From contig DASPJL010000061.1 of the NCBI GenBank assembly GCA_035628645.1, positions 1 through 60,821 of the forward strand: a DNA stretch of 60,821 nt, given 5' to 3'. Positions 59,999 to 60,821 of the stretch are shown piece by piece. A program made the translations under genes and the position numbers. Position 1 is the stretch's first letter. Every line of letters starts with the position of its first letter. This DNA comes from DASPJL01 sp035628645 (GTDB lineage: Bacteria > Bacteroidota > Bacteroidia > Cytophagales > Cyclobacteriaceae). Below the pieces are notes generated by a model. The model ran no database searches. It was not told where the DNA came from and worked only from the letters and a program-made list of their open reading frames with translations.

Positions 59999-60821
59999 AT
60001 GAAAATTAAATACATAATTTATACGCTTCTTATTGTCGGCCTTGGCGTGTTGGTTGGTTATAGAATTATAAAAAACAACAAAACGAATTCTGGAGGAAAT
60101 AAAGGAAAAGCAGGTGGTGCACCGGTGTCACAATTGGATGGAATCATTGTGGAACCTGAGGTTTTTGTCAACGCTATATCAGTATCAGGTTCTGTTGAGG
60201 CTAATGAACAGGTACAAATAAGAAGTCAGGAATCTGGTTTGGTTGAGAAGATCTTTTTTAAGGAAGGAAGCAAGGTAAAGGAAGGCCAGATTCTATTGCA
60301 AATAGATAATTCAGAGCTTAAAGCGCAATTGGAACAAGCCAAGGCAAAAGAAAAACTGGCTTTCGAAAATGAAAAAAGAGCCAAAATTCTCCTGGAAAAA
60401 GAAGGCATTAGTCAACAAGAGTATGATGTGGCTCTTGCAGACTTAAAGTCTCTCCAGGCTGAAACGAATCTGATACGCGCTCAATTGGCAAAAACAACGG
60501 TAAAAGCGCCTTTTGATGGAACAATCGGCTTAAGAGGAATCTCTGTCGGGGAATACCTCACTCCTCAAACGGTGGTGGCAAACCTTGTGAATCTTAATCC
60601 TTTAAAAATAACTTTCTCGGTACCTGAAAAATATTCAAGCCTGGTTAAAGATAATACTGAATTAAATTTTACCGTACCGGGTTCAACTCAAAAATACAAG
60701 GCCAAGGTTTATGCTATTGAACCGGCCATCGAAACCGCAACCCGAACACTTCAGCTCAGGGCTTTAGCCGAAAATCGTGATGGCTCTATCTTACCTGGCG
60801 CCTTTGCTACCATCGAGCTTC
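59999..60821 (+). CDS. RND-type efflux membrane-fusion protein (partial, runs off the window)
   Basis: ATG 59999 opens a frame that reaches the right edge (274 codons). One membrane helix (YIIYTLLIVGLGVLVGYRI) anchors it. A lipoyl-like half (SVSGSVEANEQVQIRSQESG), a coiled-coil hairpin (LKAQLEQAKAKEKLAFENEKRA), the second lipoyl half (KTTVKAPFDGTIGLRGISVG) and the start of the beta-barrel follow. It would bridge an RND pump and an outer-membrane channel. The C-terminal domain and the partner genes lie beyond the window. Confidence 0.9.
   Translation, partial: MKIKYIIYTLLIVGLGVLVGYRIIKNNKTNSGGNKGKAGGAPVSQLDGIIVEPEVFVNAISVSGSVEANEQVQIRSQESGLVEKIFFKEGSKVKEGQILLQIDNSELKAQLEQAKAKEKLAFENEKRAKILLEKEGISQQEYDVALADLKSLQAETNLIRAQLAKTTVKAPFDGTIGLRGISVGEYLTPQTVVANLVNLNPLKITFSVPEKYSSLVKDNTELNFTVPGSTQKYKAKVYAIEPAIETATRTLQLRALAENRDGSILPGAFATIEL

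Noticed and set aside
1..60821. tRNA genes, rRNA genes and CRISPR arrays
   Set aside because: Reading the gaps on both strands showed no cloverleaf-like segment with a GTTCnAnnC arm, no rRNA-like stretch and no regularly spaced repeats.

Overview
The window is one A+T-rich chromosomal stretch from a member of the Bacteroidota, most likely a Cytophagales-type bacterium. This rests on three sequence facts. Several upstream regions carry the phylum's promoter form (TTTG or TTG, about 18-20 bp, then TAnnTTTG) in place of sigma-70 boxes. Secreted proteins end in type IX secretion (T9SS) sorting domains with a PNP motif. Many genes belong to families typical of the phylum. No rRNA, tRNA, CRISPR array, phage or intact insertion sequence was seen.

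Layout. 1-9153 is mostly housekeeping: a TonB-like end, folC, trmB, a degenerate TrpF-like barrel, a thioredoxin, mnmA, a lipoprotein, a T9SS subtilisin and rpe. 9253-14969 holds a metallophosphoesterase/nucleotidyltransferase pair, crcB, ppa, an atypical voltage-gated-type channel, a TerB/GRAM-like membrane protein and a response regulator. 15113-19656 has a frameshifted M1 peptidase, two membrane proteins, TerC and an AlkZ-like winged-helix protein. 19667-29799 is a secreted glycan-related block (truncated Gfo/Idh/MocA, GH18, DUF1080, ThuA-CBM6, DUF1349) with a membrane-spanning HTH regulator, plus a BlaI/M56 signalling pair with three operator copies. efp and a cold-shock-domain protein follow.

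31647-39817 contains two tandem copies of one regulatory design: a GlxA-type (DJ-1 plus AraC) regulator on the minus strand, and on the plus strand a run of small SRPBCC, VOC/PhnB, DUF1801 and DinB genes. The two intergenic regions share a 68-bp ungapped element (51 of 68 positions identical by hand count). The second regulator has a single in-frame TAG. 40034-47363 has a frameshifted TPR regulator, a thioredoxin-reductase-like enzyme whose promoter lies on a large palindrome, a DAC-related (DACNV-like) protein, an FKBP isomerase, a CFA-like methyltransferase and a chromate transporter. 47423-60821 has a DsbA-like protein beside an HxlR regulator, a secreted Gfo/Idh/MocA protein, an MFS transporter, a luciferase-like oxidoreductase, a large GAF sensor, an acyltransferase, AraC and VOC genes, a frameshifted pirin divergent from an HxlR regulator with its operator, and the start of an RND membrane-fusion protein.

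Broken genes are numerous: three genes whose length fits a single-base deletion, one single-stop gene, one truncation and two small relics. Either this region is decaying or the assembly has indel errors; reads would decide. The most interesting leads are the shared element with its duplicated module, the transmembrane HTH regulator with 10-bp-phased repeats upstream, the DAC-like protein, and the nucleotidyltransferase/phosphoesterase pair.
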